Source: JACMLD01 sp044227095 (GTDB lineage Bacteria; Bacteroidota; Bacteroidia; Chitinophagales; Chitinophagaceae). From it: 64,000 nt of DNA. This document shows positions 52,041 to 60,248 of this stretch, piece by piece. The DNA is taken from positions 2,542,001-2,606,000 of the forward strand of contig JBGAFV010000001.1 in assembly GCA_044227095.1 (NCBI GenBank). The letters run 5' to 3'. The notes under the pieces were generated by a model. That model had not been told where the DNA came from. It did no database searches and saw only the letters and a program-made list of their open reading frames with translations. Made by a program: the position numbers and the translations under genes. The stretch's first letter is position 1. Every line of letters starts with the position of its first letter.

Positions 52041-52402
52041 TGGAAAATCAAATCAACCCCCAGCAGCAATTTTCTTCTAACCCGCAGGTTGCGTTACCTA
52101 ATGCTACTGCAGTTTTAGTATTGGGCATCATTGGTATTGTAGGATGCTTTTGTTATGGAATCGTTGGTTTAATCTGTTCTATTATTGCGCTTGTACTTGC
52201 GAAAAAAGATATGACATTATACAACGCAAGCCCCTCTTCTTATACCCCGGGTTCTTTCAGTAATTTAAAAGCGGGTAGGGTTTGCGCAATCATCGGCCTT
52301 TCTATTTGTATTCTTTATATTTGTGCGATAATATTCATGATTGTAGCTTTTGGCGTAGCTGCTTTAAGCGATCCGACACATTTTCTTCAAAATATGAGAT
52401 AA
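52040..52402 (+). CDS. DUF4190/CCC-motif-like small membrane protein (copy 1)
   Basis: 120 aa: a Gln/Asn-rich N-terminus, then two hydrophobic hairpin helices around IIGIVGCFCYGIVGLICSII (cysteine-rich, C-x-C-x6-C) and ALVLAKKDMTLYNASPSSY, then GRVCAIIGLSICILYIC. The pattern ATAVLVLGI...A...LA.KD is shared with the paralogue 160 bp downstream. Often seen next to DUF2752 genes in Bacteroidota; function unknown. Confidence 0.75.
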   Translation: MENQINPQQQFSSNPQVALPNATAVLVLGIIGIVGCFCYGIVGLICSIIALVLAKKDMTLYNASPSSYTPGSFSNLKAGRVCAIIGLSICILYICAIIFMIVAFGVAALSDPTHFLQNMR

Positions 52403-52422
52403 GCAGAAAATATAAAAAGATT

Positions 52423-52450
52423 AAAGGAAGTGCAATTGCACTTCCTTTTT
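52423..52450 (+). terminator. Terminator between the two paralogous membrane protein genes
   Basis: A perfect palindrome AAAGGAAGTGCAATTGCACTTCCTTT (quoted in arms: AAAGGAAGTGCA / TGCACTTCCTTT) followed by TTT. Confidence 0.8.
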
Positions 52451-52562
52451 CATGTACAGGAAACAATAACAAAATCATTTCCTATTTTTTGAAAGCGCAA
52501 TTATTTTAATTATTTTGTACAGCATTTAAATTTCTATTACCTCTCAATCTTTAGAAAACAAT

Positions 52563-52895
52563 ATGGAAGAAAGAAGCATTTTTGATCGGCCCAATCAACC
52601 CTTTAATATGCAGCAGCCATTACAAAACGCAACTGCTGTATTGGTGCTGGGCATTTTATCAATTGTTATTTGCGGTGTGGGGCTTATACTGGGTATTATT
52701 GCCATTGTACTTGCCAATAAAGATTTGAGAATGTATAATGCAAGCCCGGATATTTATACAATTGGTTCTTATAACAACCTTAAAGCAGGAAAAACCTGTG
52801 GCATTATTGGTGCTATTTTAAGCGGACTATTAATATTAGTTTATGCAGTTTTGATTATTATGGCTATTACGGTTGGATCAGGGGCATGGCGGTAA
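52563..52895 (+). CDS. DUF4190/CCC-motif-like small membrane protein (copy 2)
   Basis: 110 aa, clearly related to the preceding gene: NATAVLVLGILSIVICGVGL, IIAIVLANKDLRMYNASPD and LKAGKTCGIIGAILSGLLIL. It has fewer cysteines than copy 1. The two probably arose by tandem duplication. A terminator lies between them, so copy 2 has its own promoter, perhaps the weak TTATTTTG near 52511. Confidence 0.72.
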   Translation: MEERSIFDRPNQPFNMQQPLQNATAVLVLGILSIVICGVGLILGIIAIVLANKDLRMYNASPDIYTIGSYNNLKAGKTCGIIGAILSGLLILVYAVLIIMAITVGSGAWR

Positions 52896-52923
52896 ATAAA
52901 ACAGCAAATTTTAAGTTGTAGAA

Positions 52924-53718
52924 TTATTCCTTTGTGGCCAGGTAATTATAGTCTTGCAATAGTTTATCAAGAAAAATAAAAGGGTCTGTATCAGATTCTA
53001 TCTTTAATGCGCTTTTTACCCTGTCGGCCGTTCTTCTGGCCAAATCCTGTGTGTGTTTATTGTACTTGCTGGTAGTAACAGATTTAATGGTATTAATATC
53101 CCTGTCGCTCAATTGCATTACCTGCGGAAACAATAGTTCATAATTGTTGTAATCTACTTCCTGGAATACAGTATCGTTAATAGATGTATTAATCCGCGTA
53201 TTTACAAGAACTGTATTGGCTGCAAGATCGCCAAGGCGCTGATGTCTTTGTGTAACAGCAATAATAATTATTACGGTAATGCCCGGGAGTATCATGGAAA
53301 AAATCTGGAACAATACTAAAAACCCCGGAAATACTACACCAAAAACCAGTGGCCATTCAAAAAACCTGAAAATCCACCGGATTATATACTGGCTTAAAGT
53401 GGGCTCGCCGCCATAAAGGTTCATCACTCTTATGTCCAGCACTTTTTTACCAACAGTTTGCCCGTGCATTGCCAGCTCGCATATCAATGAATAAAATAAA
53501 AGCGGAAGTGAAATGATGATAATACTCCATCCTGCACCAAACCGCCCCTCGCTATCAAATCCTGAAACATTATTGCCGTTAATAAAGTTGCCTACAATCC
53601 ACGCATAGGCCACCATTATAAACAGATCGATAAGATAAGCCAGAATGCGTTTGTGCAATTCGGCTACCTTAAAATCGAGGCTGAGGTTAAAGGGTGTGGC
53701 TATCTGGACAGAGGGCAT
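52924..53718 (-). CDS. RDD family membrane protein
   Basis: 264 aa. The RDD domain (about 15-175) has the characteristic ELHKRILAYLIDLFIMVAYAW opening (R-x3-x-x-x-D), a second helix pair, GKKVLDIRVMN and the closing QRLGDLAANTVLV. A charged cytoplasmic tail of about 85 residues follows. RDD proteins are proposed transporters or membrane stress factors. Divergent from, and paired with, the SpoIIM-MoxR cluster at 53894-59330; an RDD gene accompanies MoxR/SpoIIM genes in other phyla. Confidence 0.88.
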   Translation of the reverse strand: MPSVQIATPFNLSLDFKVAELHKRILAYLIDLFIMVAYAWIVGNFINGNNVSGFDSEGRFGAGWSIIIISLPLLFYSLICELAMHGQTVGKKVLDIRVMNLYGGEPTLSQYIIRWIFRFFEWPLVFGVVFPGFLVLFQIFSMILPGITVIIIIAVTQRHQRLGDLAANTVLVNTRINTSINDTVFQEVDYNNYELLFPQVMQLSDRDINTIKSVTTSKYNKHTQDLARRTADRVKSALKIESDTDPFIFLDKLLQDYNYLATKE

Positions 53719-53893
53719 ATGTAGAATATTTTCTATTTAACGGCTGCAGCAATTTATTTTATTGTATGAAATTACTTTTTTAATTCAGCAGATAAAATAA
53801 AAGTGATTTTGCACAATATTAATGATATATTTTAATTATAGTATAGCAGTTTGCGAATTAGTACTATATTGAACCATAATTCTGAAATCTACC

Positions 53894-54913
53894 ATGCGGG
53901 AGGCCCTTTTTATAAAACGGAATGCAAAAAAATGGCAGGAATACCAGCATTTTGAAACCGATGATCCTGATGAAAAAGCAAACCGCTTTATTACACTTGT
54001 TGATGATCTTTCTTATGCCAAAACCTTTTACCCGCACGGAAAAGTAACGGGCTGGATAAACAGCCTGGCAGTAAGCACTTACCAGTCCATTTATCAAAAC
54101 AGGAAGCAAAGCCTTGCCCGTATTTTTGATTTCTGGAAAACAGAACTTCCTCTACTATTTCGCAAATATCACCGCGTTTTATTGTTCACTTTTATTTTCT
54201 TTGCTGTTTTCTGCATTATCGCAGTTTTTTCGGCGTCAAAAGACAGCGGCTTTATACGTGGTGTGCTGGGAGATAGTTATGTAGATATGACCGAAGAAAA
54301 TATTGCCAATGGAGATCCGTTTGGCGTGTATAAAGATACCAGCCCCTTCAACATGTTTATAATGATTGCCTTTAACAATATTCGTGTTGATTTTCTCATG
54401 TTTATTTTTGGAATTTTTTTCGGCATCGGCACATTGTGGCTGCTGTTTCAAAACAGTATAATGCTTGGCTGTTTTCAGTATATGTTTTTTGCAAAAGGAT
54501 TGGGCATTCAATCTGTACTGGTAATATGGATTCATGGCACACTGGAGATATCGGCTATGATCATTTCCAGTACAGCAGGTTTTATACTTGCAAGAGGAAT
54601 ACTTTTACCCGGTTCTTTAAAACGTTTCGATTCGTTTACAAAAGCTGCAAAAGATGCGGTTAAAATAATTATATGCCTTGTTCCAATTACACTGGTTGCT
54701 GCTTTTCTTGAAAGTTTTATTACGCATCTTATGTCGCAGAGTTATGATAAAGAATCGGGCAATTTTGGTTTGCCGGCATGGGCAAGTGTTTGCATACTGG
54801 CATCATCGTTAACATTTATTGTGTGGTATTTTGTCATCTATCCAATAAGGCTCGAAAAAAAATATAAAATAACAGGTTCAGAAAAAAACAAACTATTTAT
54901 CCCTCTTGCGTGA
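53894..54913 (+). CDS. Stage II sporulation protein M-like (SpoIIM) membrane protein
   Basis: 339 aa. A cytoplasmic start of about 95 residues (MREALFIKRNAKKWQEYQ) is followed by a membrane domain of five to six helices (VLLFTFIFFAVFCIIAVF; FNNIRVDFLMFIFGIFFGIGTL; IWIHGTLEISAMIISSTAGFILARG; IICLVPITLVAAFLESF). The N-x-R...H-G-x-x-E pattern is that of SpoIIM/DUF95. SpoIIM proper acts in Bacillus engulfment, but this organism is not a spore-former, so the role is different and unknown. Overlaps the next gene (GTGA). Confidence 0.88.
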   Translation: MREALFIKRNAKKWQEYQHFETDDPDEKANRFITLVDDLSYAKTFYPHGKVTGWINSLAVSTYQSIYQNRKQSLARIFDFWKTELPLLFRKYHRVLLFTFIFFAVFCIIAVFSASKDSGFIRGVLGDSYVDMTEENIANGDPFGVYKDTSPFNMFIMIAFNNIRVDFLMFIFGIFFGIGTLWLLFQNSIMLGCFQYMFFAKGLGIQSVLVIWIHGTLEISAMIISSTAGFILARGILLPGSLKRFDSFTKAAKDAVKIIICLVPITLVAAFLESFITHLMSQSYDKESGNFGLPAWASVCILASSLTFIVWYFVIYPIRLEKKYKITGSEKNKLFIPLA

Positions 54914-55758
54914 AGCCAGGTTTATTATATAAATGTTTATTGGTTATCTACTGCATTTTTTCAGGCTTTATTGCTAAAGCGCAGGATGAGGATACAAAAA
55001 AGTTTTTGGATTCTCTTAATGAGCCTCCCCCGCAGGTTTCATACGATTCTGTTGCAGCAGTAGTAGATTCAGCAGCTACTGAAAGCGCCGATGAGACTGC
55101 AGATGACGAAGCGTCAATTCCTGTTGATACACTTATAACAAGTAACATAAGAAATATAAATGCAGACTCGCTGGCATTAATAAAAAAAGACAAAGGGTTT
55201 TATTACCAGCAATGGCTCGATAGTCTTCTGCGGGTAAGGGAAGCCAATTTACACAAGGAAGAAAAACCTCCACCCAAACTTCCCGACTTCTCTGGTGTTT
55301 TAAATGTTTTCCAGGTAATACTATGGGTATTTGCAGGTGCAATTTTGTTGTTTGTGCTGTATAAACTTTTTATCAGCAAAAGTGGTTTGTTCATTAAAAA
55401 CTCAAAAAATATTGATGCGGTTATAGATGTAGATAAAGCGCCTATAGAAACACGTTACGACGCATTAATAGCAAAAGCGGAATCGGAAAATAACTATAGG
55501 CTTGCGGTTCGTTATCTTCATTTGCAGGCATTGTATAATTTATCAGAAAAAGGATTAGTGAAAGTGGCTACAGAGAAAACAAATTATCAATACCTCAACG
55601 AATTGAGATCTGCCCCGGCAACCATAGTAAAAGATTTTTCAGACCTTACTTATAAGTATGAGTATATATGGTATGGAGAATACCCGCTTGCGCCAACAAT
55701 GTACCAGTCTTTGCGTAAACAGTTTACAACGTTTAATAAAGAAATAGAAGCAAATTGA
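54910..55758 (+). CDS. DUF4129-like single-pass membrane protein
   Basis: 282 aa starting at GTG (GTGA overlap with the SpoIIM-like stop). It has a signal peptide (to AKAQ), a Ser/Asp/Ala-rich periplasmic stretch (about 25-120), one membrane helix (VFQVILWVFAGAILLFVLYKLF), and a helical cytoplasmic part with NNYRLAVRYLHLQALYNLSEKGL and the Y-x-WYGEYPLAP motif of DUF4129. Function unknown. It is the second gene of the MoxR cluster. Confidence 0.8.
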   Translation: MKPGLLYKCLLVIYCIFSGFIAKAQDEDTKKFLDSLNEPPPQVSYDSVAAVVDSAATESADETADDEASIPVDTLITSNIRNINADSLALIKKDKGFYYQQWLDSLLRVREANLHKEEKPPPKLPDFSGVLNVFQVILWVFAGAILLFVLYKLFISKSGLFIKNSKNIDAVIDVDKAPIETRYDALIAKAESENNYRLAVRYLHLQALYNLSEKGLVKVATEKTNYQYLNELRSAPATIVKDFSDLTYKYEYIWYGEYPLAPTMYQSLRKQFTTFNKEIEAN

Positions 55759-56954
55759 AATTGATAAGAACATATCATGCATACCTTTTGCTACTTGCAG
55801 TAGTCTCAATTTTTGCTACATGCAGTAAGGATAAACGTGAGCTGCCGCCAATGAACCCCACCTATGCTTACCGCGATAAAAATCCTATTGGGGGCAATAT
55901 TGCTTATCGTTTGCTGCCAGGACAGTTCAATGCAGATATTTCGCTGGCTTCAAAAAAAATGAAGGGCATTGTAAACGAGTTTGCCTACGTAAAAGGCAGT
56001 GCATATATATGCATCGGCAACAGGATGGTTTTAGAAAGTGAGGAGCTGGAACAATTGCTGAATTATGTAGAAAGGGGAAATGAATTTTTTATTTCTGCAG
56101 GTTATATTGAGCACACCCTGCTTGATACATTAGGAGTGAAGCATAATGAAGAAATGAGGGATGCGTATGATACCGCAAGCATGCGCAATACTTCTGTACG
56201 CATTGCAGATACTGAACGGTTTGGAAAAAATGAATACGGATTTTTCTATTATCCTTTTCGCAGTATTTATAGCGGTTATGATACTGCCACAACAAAAGTG
56301 TTGGGTGTTAATGAACATGGAAAAGCAAATTATCTTGTAGTAAAATACGGTAAGGGTAAGTTTTATTTTCATTCGGAGCCTGATGCATTTTCGAATTATT
56401 TTTTGCTTACCGGCAACAATACAAATTATTACAGCCAGGTGTTTTCTTATTTAAACAAAAATGCTACTGCTGTCTATTGGGCAGACGTGTACAGGTTTGG
56501 AAAAAAATCTGACGAGTTTTCTGCTTTGTCAATTTTCTGGAAGAACCCACCGCTTAAATACGCTTTGTTGCTGGCCTGCGCACTGATGCTGTTCTATATA
56601 GCGTTTGAAAGCAAAAGAAAAAGAAGGCTGGTGCCGCCGGCAGTGCCCAATAATAACGATAGCATTTCCTTTGTGCACACCATTAGCAATCTCTACCTGC
56701 AAAAAAAGGACAACCGCAATATTGCGCTTAAGATGATAACGTATTTCCTGGAGCATATCCGAAGCAGTTATTATTTGCATACCAATACCATCAATACAGA
56801 ATTTATACAATCGCTTTCAAGAAAGAGTGGAGTAGAAGAAACAAGGGTACAGGAGCTTTTTGAGAAAGTTGCTTATATTAATGAAGTTGAATCCATTTCT
56901 GATCACGAACTTTTTGAACTCAATAACCTTATTTACGAATTTTATAAAAGATAA
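55755..56954 (+). CDS. DUF4350 domain membrane protein
   Basis: 399 aa starting at TTG (TTGA overlap with the previous stop). A hydrophobic N-terminal helix ends at a possible lipobox (FATC). The DUF4350/GldG-like periplasmic domain (about 45-250) includes YRLLPGQF, LEQLLNYVERGNEFFISAG and YGKGKFYFHSEP. A membrane helix near 275 (YALLLACALMLFYIAFES) precedes a cytoplasmic helical tail. The family is found with MoxR and DUF58 genes; role unknown. Confidence 0.83.
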   Translation: MKLIRTYHAYLLLLAVVSIFATCSKDKRELPPMNPTYAYRDKNPIGGNIAYRLLPGQFNADISLASKKMKGIVNEFAYVKGSAYICIGNRMVLESEELEQLLNYVERGNEFFISAGYIEHTLLDTLGVKHNEEMRDAYDTASMRNTSVRIADTERFGKNEYGFFYYPFRSIYSGYDTATTKVLGVNEHGKANYLVVKYGKGKFYFHSEPDAFSNYFLLTGNNTNYYSQVFSYLNKNATAVYWADVYRFGKKSDEFSALSIFWKNPPLKYALLLACALMLFYIAFESKRKRRLVPPAVPNNNDSISFVHTISNLYLQKKDNRNIALKMITYFLEHIRSSYYLHTNTINTEFIQSLSRKSGVEETRVQELFEKVAYINEVESISDHELFELNNLIYEFYKR

Positions 56955-56963
56955 ATCTATATT

Positions 56964-57941
56964 ATGGATGAAATAACATTTGAACAACGTACAGATCTGT
57001 CTGCATTAAACCAGGCAGTAAATGATATACGCCAAACCGTTGGAAAAGTAATAAAAGGCCAGCACCAGATGGTTGATCTTATTATTGCCGGATTGTTGTC
57101 TGATGGACATATTTTAATTGAAGGCGTACCGGGTGTTGCCAAAACACTTACTGCAAAATTGATTGCTAAAATTATTGATGCACATTTTTCAAGATTGCAA
57201 TTTACGCCAGACTTAATGCCATCTGATGTATTGGGAACTTCAGTGTTTAATCCAAAAGATATTAAGTTTGATTTTAAGAAAGGCCCCATTTTCAGCAATA
57301 TTATTTTAATTGACGAAATCAACCGTTCACCAGCTAAAACGCAGGCGGCATTATTTGAGGTGATGGAAGAACGGCAGGTTACTGTTGATGGCATTACTTA
57401 CCCAATGGAACCGCCGTTTATGGTATTGGCTACACAAAACCCGATTGACCAGGAAGGAACTTACCGCCTGCCCGAGGCACAGCTCGACAGGTTTATTTTT
57501 AAAATTGAAGTTGGTTATCCAACGGTTGATGACGAAGTAAGCATTCTTGCAGAACAGCACAATAAGTCGCAGCGCCTCATTCTTGAAGACATTCCCAAAA
57601 TAATGAGCACACAGCAGATAGCGCAATACAGGGAAACAGTTTTGCAGCTTGTGGTAGAGCAGCGCCTGCTTGAATTTATTGCTAAAATTGTAAACGAAAC
57701 CCGCAATAATCCATCACTGTACCTCGGTGCTTCACCACGTGCATCATTGTCTATTGTAAGGGCTGCAAAAGCATTTGCGGCTATACGCGGACGTGATTTT
57801 GTTACACCCGAAGACATTATTGAAGTTGTTCCGCATGTATTGCGGCATCGCATCATTCTTACACCAGAAAAAGAAATGGAAGGAATGACACCGGATGACC
57901 TGATACAAAAAATTATAAAAACGGTTGAAATACCCAGGTAA
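56964..57941 (+). CDS. MoxR-family AAA+ ATPase
   Basis: 325 aa, one AAA_3 domain plus a C-terminal lid. It has Walker A IEGVPGVAKTLTAKLIA, the Walker B IILIDEINRSPAK, sensor/arginine-finger regions FMVLATQNPIDQEGTYRLPEAQLDRF and the ASPRASLSIVRAAKA lid. MoxR ATPases act as chaperones in complex assembly, usually with VWA or DUF58 partners. The gene lies 9 bp after the DUF4350 gene and 6 bp before the DUF58 gene. Confidence 0.95.
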   Translation: MDEITFEQRTDLSALNQAVNDIRQTVGKVIKGQHQMVDLIIAGLLSDGHILIEGVPGVAKTLTAKLIAKIIDAHFSRLQFTPDLMPSDVLGTSVFNPKDIKFDFKKGPIFSNIILIDEINRSPAKTQAALFEVMEERQVTVDGITYPMEPPFMVLATQNPIDQEGTYRLPEAQLDRFIFKIEVGYPTVDDEVSILAEQHNKSQRLILEDIPKIMSTQQIAQYRETVLQLVVEQRLLEFIAKIVNETRNNPSLYLGASPRASLSIVRAAKAFAAIRGRDFVTPEDIIEVVPHVLRHRIILTPEKEMEGMTPDDLIQKIIKTVEIPR

Positions 57942-57947
57942 ACGCCA

Positions 57948-59330
57948 ATGTTTCTACTAACAATTTTATTAGCTGGTACTTTATTGTGGCTGCTTTCTCA
58001 CCTGCTGCTAAAAACGCTTTTTTTTACAAGGCGGTTTTACCTGATGGGTGCAGTTGTTACTTTCTTTTTTTTAGCAGGCTATTTTAATGCTGTGGTGCTA
58101 ATGATTAGTTATGTGCTTGCGGGATTGTTTGCCGCACTTATTGCTGCAGATATTGTTTTTATTTTTTTAGTGGGAAAAGAACCATCCGCAAAAAGATACA
58201 TATCCGAAAGATTAAGCAATGGAGATATAAACCCTGTATCCATAACAGTAAAAAACAATTATCCCTTTTCTGTTGCAATGGAAATTATTGAGGAACTGCC
58301 TTTTCAACTACAGGAGCGTAAACATTATTATAAAAGAAAGTTCGCAGCAGGAGAAGAAGTAGGTTTTTCTTATGAATTGCGGCCGGTAGAAAGAGGGGAA
58401 TATAATTTTGGAAATATTCTTGCCTATGCGTCTTCATTACTGGGTCTTATACAAAGAGGTTTTACCTGCCAGGCAGAAACCATCGTTCCGGTTTATCCTT
58501 CCTACATACATATGCGCAAATACGAACTGGCAGCACAGTTTGCACAAACGCATGAAACAGGCTCCAAGCGAATGCGCAAAATTGGGCATAGCATGGAATT
58601 TGAGCAAATTAAAGAATACATTATTGGCGATGATATAAGAAATATAAACTGGAAAGCTACTGCACGAAAAGGCGGCATGATGGTAAACAATTACACAGAG
58701 CAGCGTTCTCAGCAGGTGTTTTGTATTGTAGACAAAGGTCGTCTTATGAAAATGCCTTTTGAGGATCTTTCCTTACTTGATTACGCCATCAACGCCACAT
58801 TAATGCTGTGCAATGTTAGTTTGTTCCGGCAAGACAGGTTTGGGTTGATGACATTTTCTAACAAGCCTGGTACTTTTTTACCAGCAGACAGAAACCGCGG
58901 CCAGCTTGAAAATGTTTTGAAAGCATTGTACAATCAGCAAACCGCTTTTATGGAAAGCGATTTTGAAATGCTGTATAGCAATGTAAGACGCCTTATTAAA
59001 CAGCGCAGCCTGCTCTTATTATTTACAAATTTTGAATCGTTAAGCGGCTTACAGCGACAATTGCCTTATCTAAAACAAATTGCAAAATACCACTTGCTGG
59101 TAATTGTATTTTTTGAAAATACAGAGTTTGAAAAAATAACTTCAGCACATGCTTCAGATATTGAAGCTGTTTATATGCACACCGTTGCGGAAAAATTTAT
59201 CTACGAGAAAAAGATCATCATTAAAGAGCTGCAAAAAAACGGTATACTATCTATTCTTACTCCTCCGCAAAAAGTGACGGTTAATACACTAAACAAATAT
59301 TTGGAGTTGAAAGCGAGACAGGCGATTTAG
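57948..59330 (+). CDS. DUF58 domain protein
   Basis: 460 aa. Two N-terminal membrane helices (about 1-65) are followed by a beta-domain and then a VWA-like DUF58 region (EFEQIKEYIIGDDIRNINWKATAR motif, quoted in parts: EQIKEYIIGDD, RNINWKATAR), FCIVDKGRLMKMPFE and DRFGLMTFSNKPGTF. The IGDDxRxINW motif is diagnostic. It is probably the direct MoxR client or adaptor at the inner membrane. Last gene of the cluster. Confidence 0.92.
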   Translation: MFLLTILLAGTLLWLLSHLLLKTLFFTRRFYLMGAVVTFFFLAGYFNAVVLMISYVLAGLFAALIAADIVFIFLVGKEPSAKRYISERLSNGDINPVSITVKNNYPFSVAMEIIEELPFQLQERKHYYKRKFAAGEEVGFSYELRPVERGEYNFGNILAYASSLLGLIQRGFTCQAETIVPVYPSYIHMRKYELAAQFAQTHETGSKRMRKIGHSMEFEQIKEYIIGDDIRNINWKATARKGGMMVNNYTEQRSQQVFCIVDKGRLMKMPFEDLSLLDYAINATLMLCNVSLFRQDRFGLMTFSNKPGTFLPADRNRGQLENVLKALYNQQTAFMESDFEMLYSNVRRLIKQRSLLLLFTNFESLSGLQRQLPYLKQIAKYHLLVIVFFENTEFEKITSAHASDIEAVYMHTVAEKFIYEKKIIIKELQKNGILSILTPPQKVTVNTLNKYLELKARQAI

Positions 59331-59421
59331 TTGTGAGTCGTGAGTCGATAGTCATTAGTTCATAGTCCTTCTCCGCAAATGATTGCATAATAACTAACCC
59401 GATTTTTGGTGCATTTTACAA
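59331..59421. repeat. Low-complexity repeat text after the MoxR cluster
   Basis: TGAGTCGTGAGTCGATAGTC-like tandem text (59333-59368), related to text at 13620 and 19490-19545, followed by AT-rich sequence. Confidence 0.5.
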
Positions 59422-59503
59422 AGCCCTGCAAGGGCGCAATATAAATAGCCACGGGTGCAACCCGTGGCTGAAAAGACCAATTAATGAAAACCCTGAAGGG
59501 GTT
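59422..59503 (+). repeat. Family E: three consecutive palindromes before truB
   Basis: AGCCCTGCAAGGGCG (59422-59436), AGCCACGGGTGCAACCCGTGG (59447-59469, perfect stem), and AACCCTGAAGGGGTT (59489-59503). All are G/C-rich islands in AT-rich DNA. The layout is that of REP-type elements mobilised by RAYT-like transposases; no such transposase gene is in the window. Confidence 0.85.
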
Positions 59504-59555
59504 TACTACCAGCCTTTCCTTTATCTTCGGCAAAAATTTTCTTTTGAACATATTG

Positions 59556-60248
59556 ATGAACAAATACGAAGAAGGCCAGGTCTTACTCATTGACAAACCA
59601 TATGAATGGACATCTTTTGATGTAATAAGGAAAGTGCGCAGCCTTATCAAAATAAAAAAAGTAGGTCATGCAGGCACATTAGATCCACTGGCGACAGGCT
59701 TACTCATTGTTTGTACAGGAAAATTTACCAAGCGTATTAATGAATACATGGCGCAGGAAAAAGAATACACCGGGTCTATAACATTGGGCGCCACCACACC
59801 TACTTTTGATCTTGAAAGCCAGCCTGAAAACATAAAAGATGTGTCTGCTATAACAGAAGCGCAAATTAAAGAAGTAGTGAAATCATTTACAGGAGAAATT
59901 TTGCAGGTACCGCCAATGCATTCTGCAATAAAAAAAGATGGGAAGCGCATTTACGAACTGGCAAGAAAAGGAGAAACCATTGAACTTGAACCACGCAAAC
60001 TTTTTATTAAAGAATATGAAATAACTGCCGTAGAAATGCCGGTTGTATATTTCAGGATTGTTTGTTCAACGGGCACCTATATACGCAGTTTAGCAAATGA
60101 TCTTGGTGCAACATTAGGTTGCGGCGGATACCTTAGCAAATTATGCAGAACAGCAATAGGCAATTTGAGATTAGAAAATGCGCTTACCGTTGCACAATTG
60201 GAAGAACAGGTAAAGATAGAGCTGCACAGTGCTAGAAAGGATAGTTAA
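59556..60248 (+). CDS. truB: tRNA pseudouridine-55 synthase
   Basis: 230 aa from the ATG at 59556 (MNKYEEGQVLLIDKPYEWTS). The catalytic motif KVGHAGTLDPLATGLL holds the active-site Asp, KEYTGSITLGATTPTFD and CSTGTYIRSLANDLG follow. There is no PUA domain, as usual in this phylum. It makes pseudouridine in the T-loop of all tRNAs. The frame is open to 59484, but that stretch is family E repeat. A TATCTTCG motif at 59522-59529 lies 26 nt upstream of the ATG. Its 3' end overlaps the convergent tamL-like gene by 17 nt. Confidence 0.95.
   Translation: MNKYEEGQVLLIDKPYEWTSFDVIRKVRSLIKIKKVGHAGTLDPLATGLLIVCTGKFTKRINEYMAQEKEYTGSITLGATTPTFDLESQPENIKDVSAITEAQIKEVVKSFTGEILQVPPMHSAIKKDGKRIYELARKGETIELEPRKLFIKEYEITAVEMPVVYFRIVCSTGTYIRSLANDLGATLGCGGYLSKLCRTAIGNLRLENALTVAQLEEQVKIELHSARKDS

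Noticed and set aside
53894..54913. Evidence of sporulation
   Set aside because: SpoIIM-like proteins are common in non-spore-formers within MoxR clusters; no other sporulation gene is present.
59484..59555. Upstream ATG for truB
   Set aside because: It lies within the third family E palindrome; TruB proteins start near MNKYEEGQVLLIDKP.
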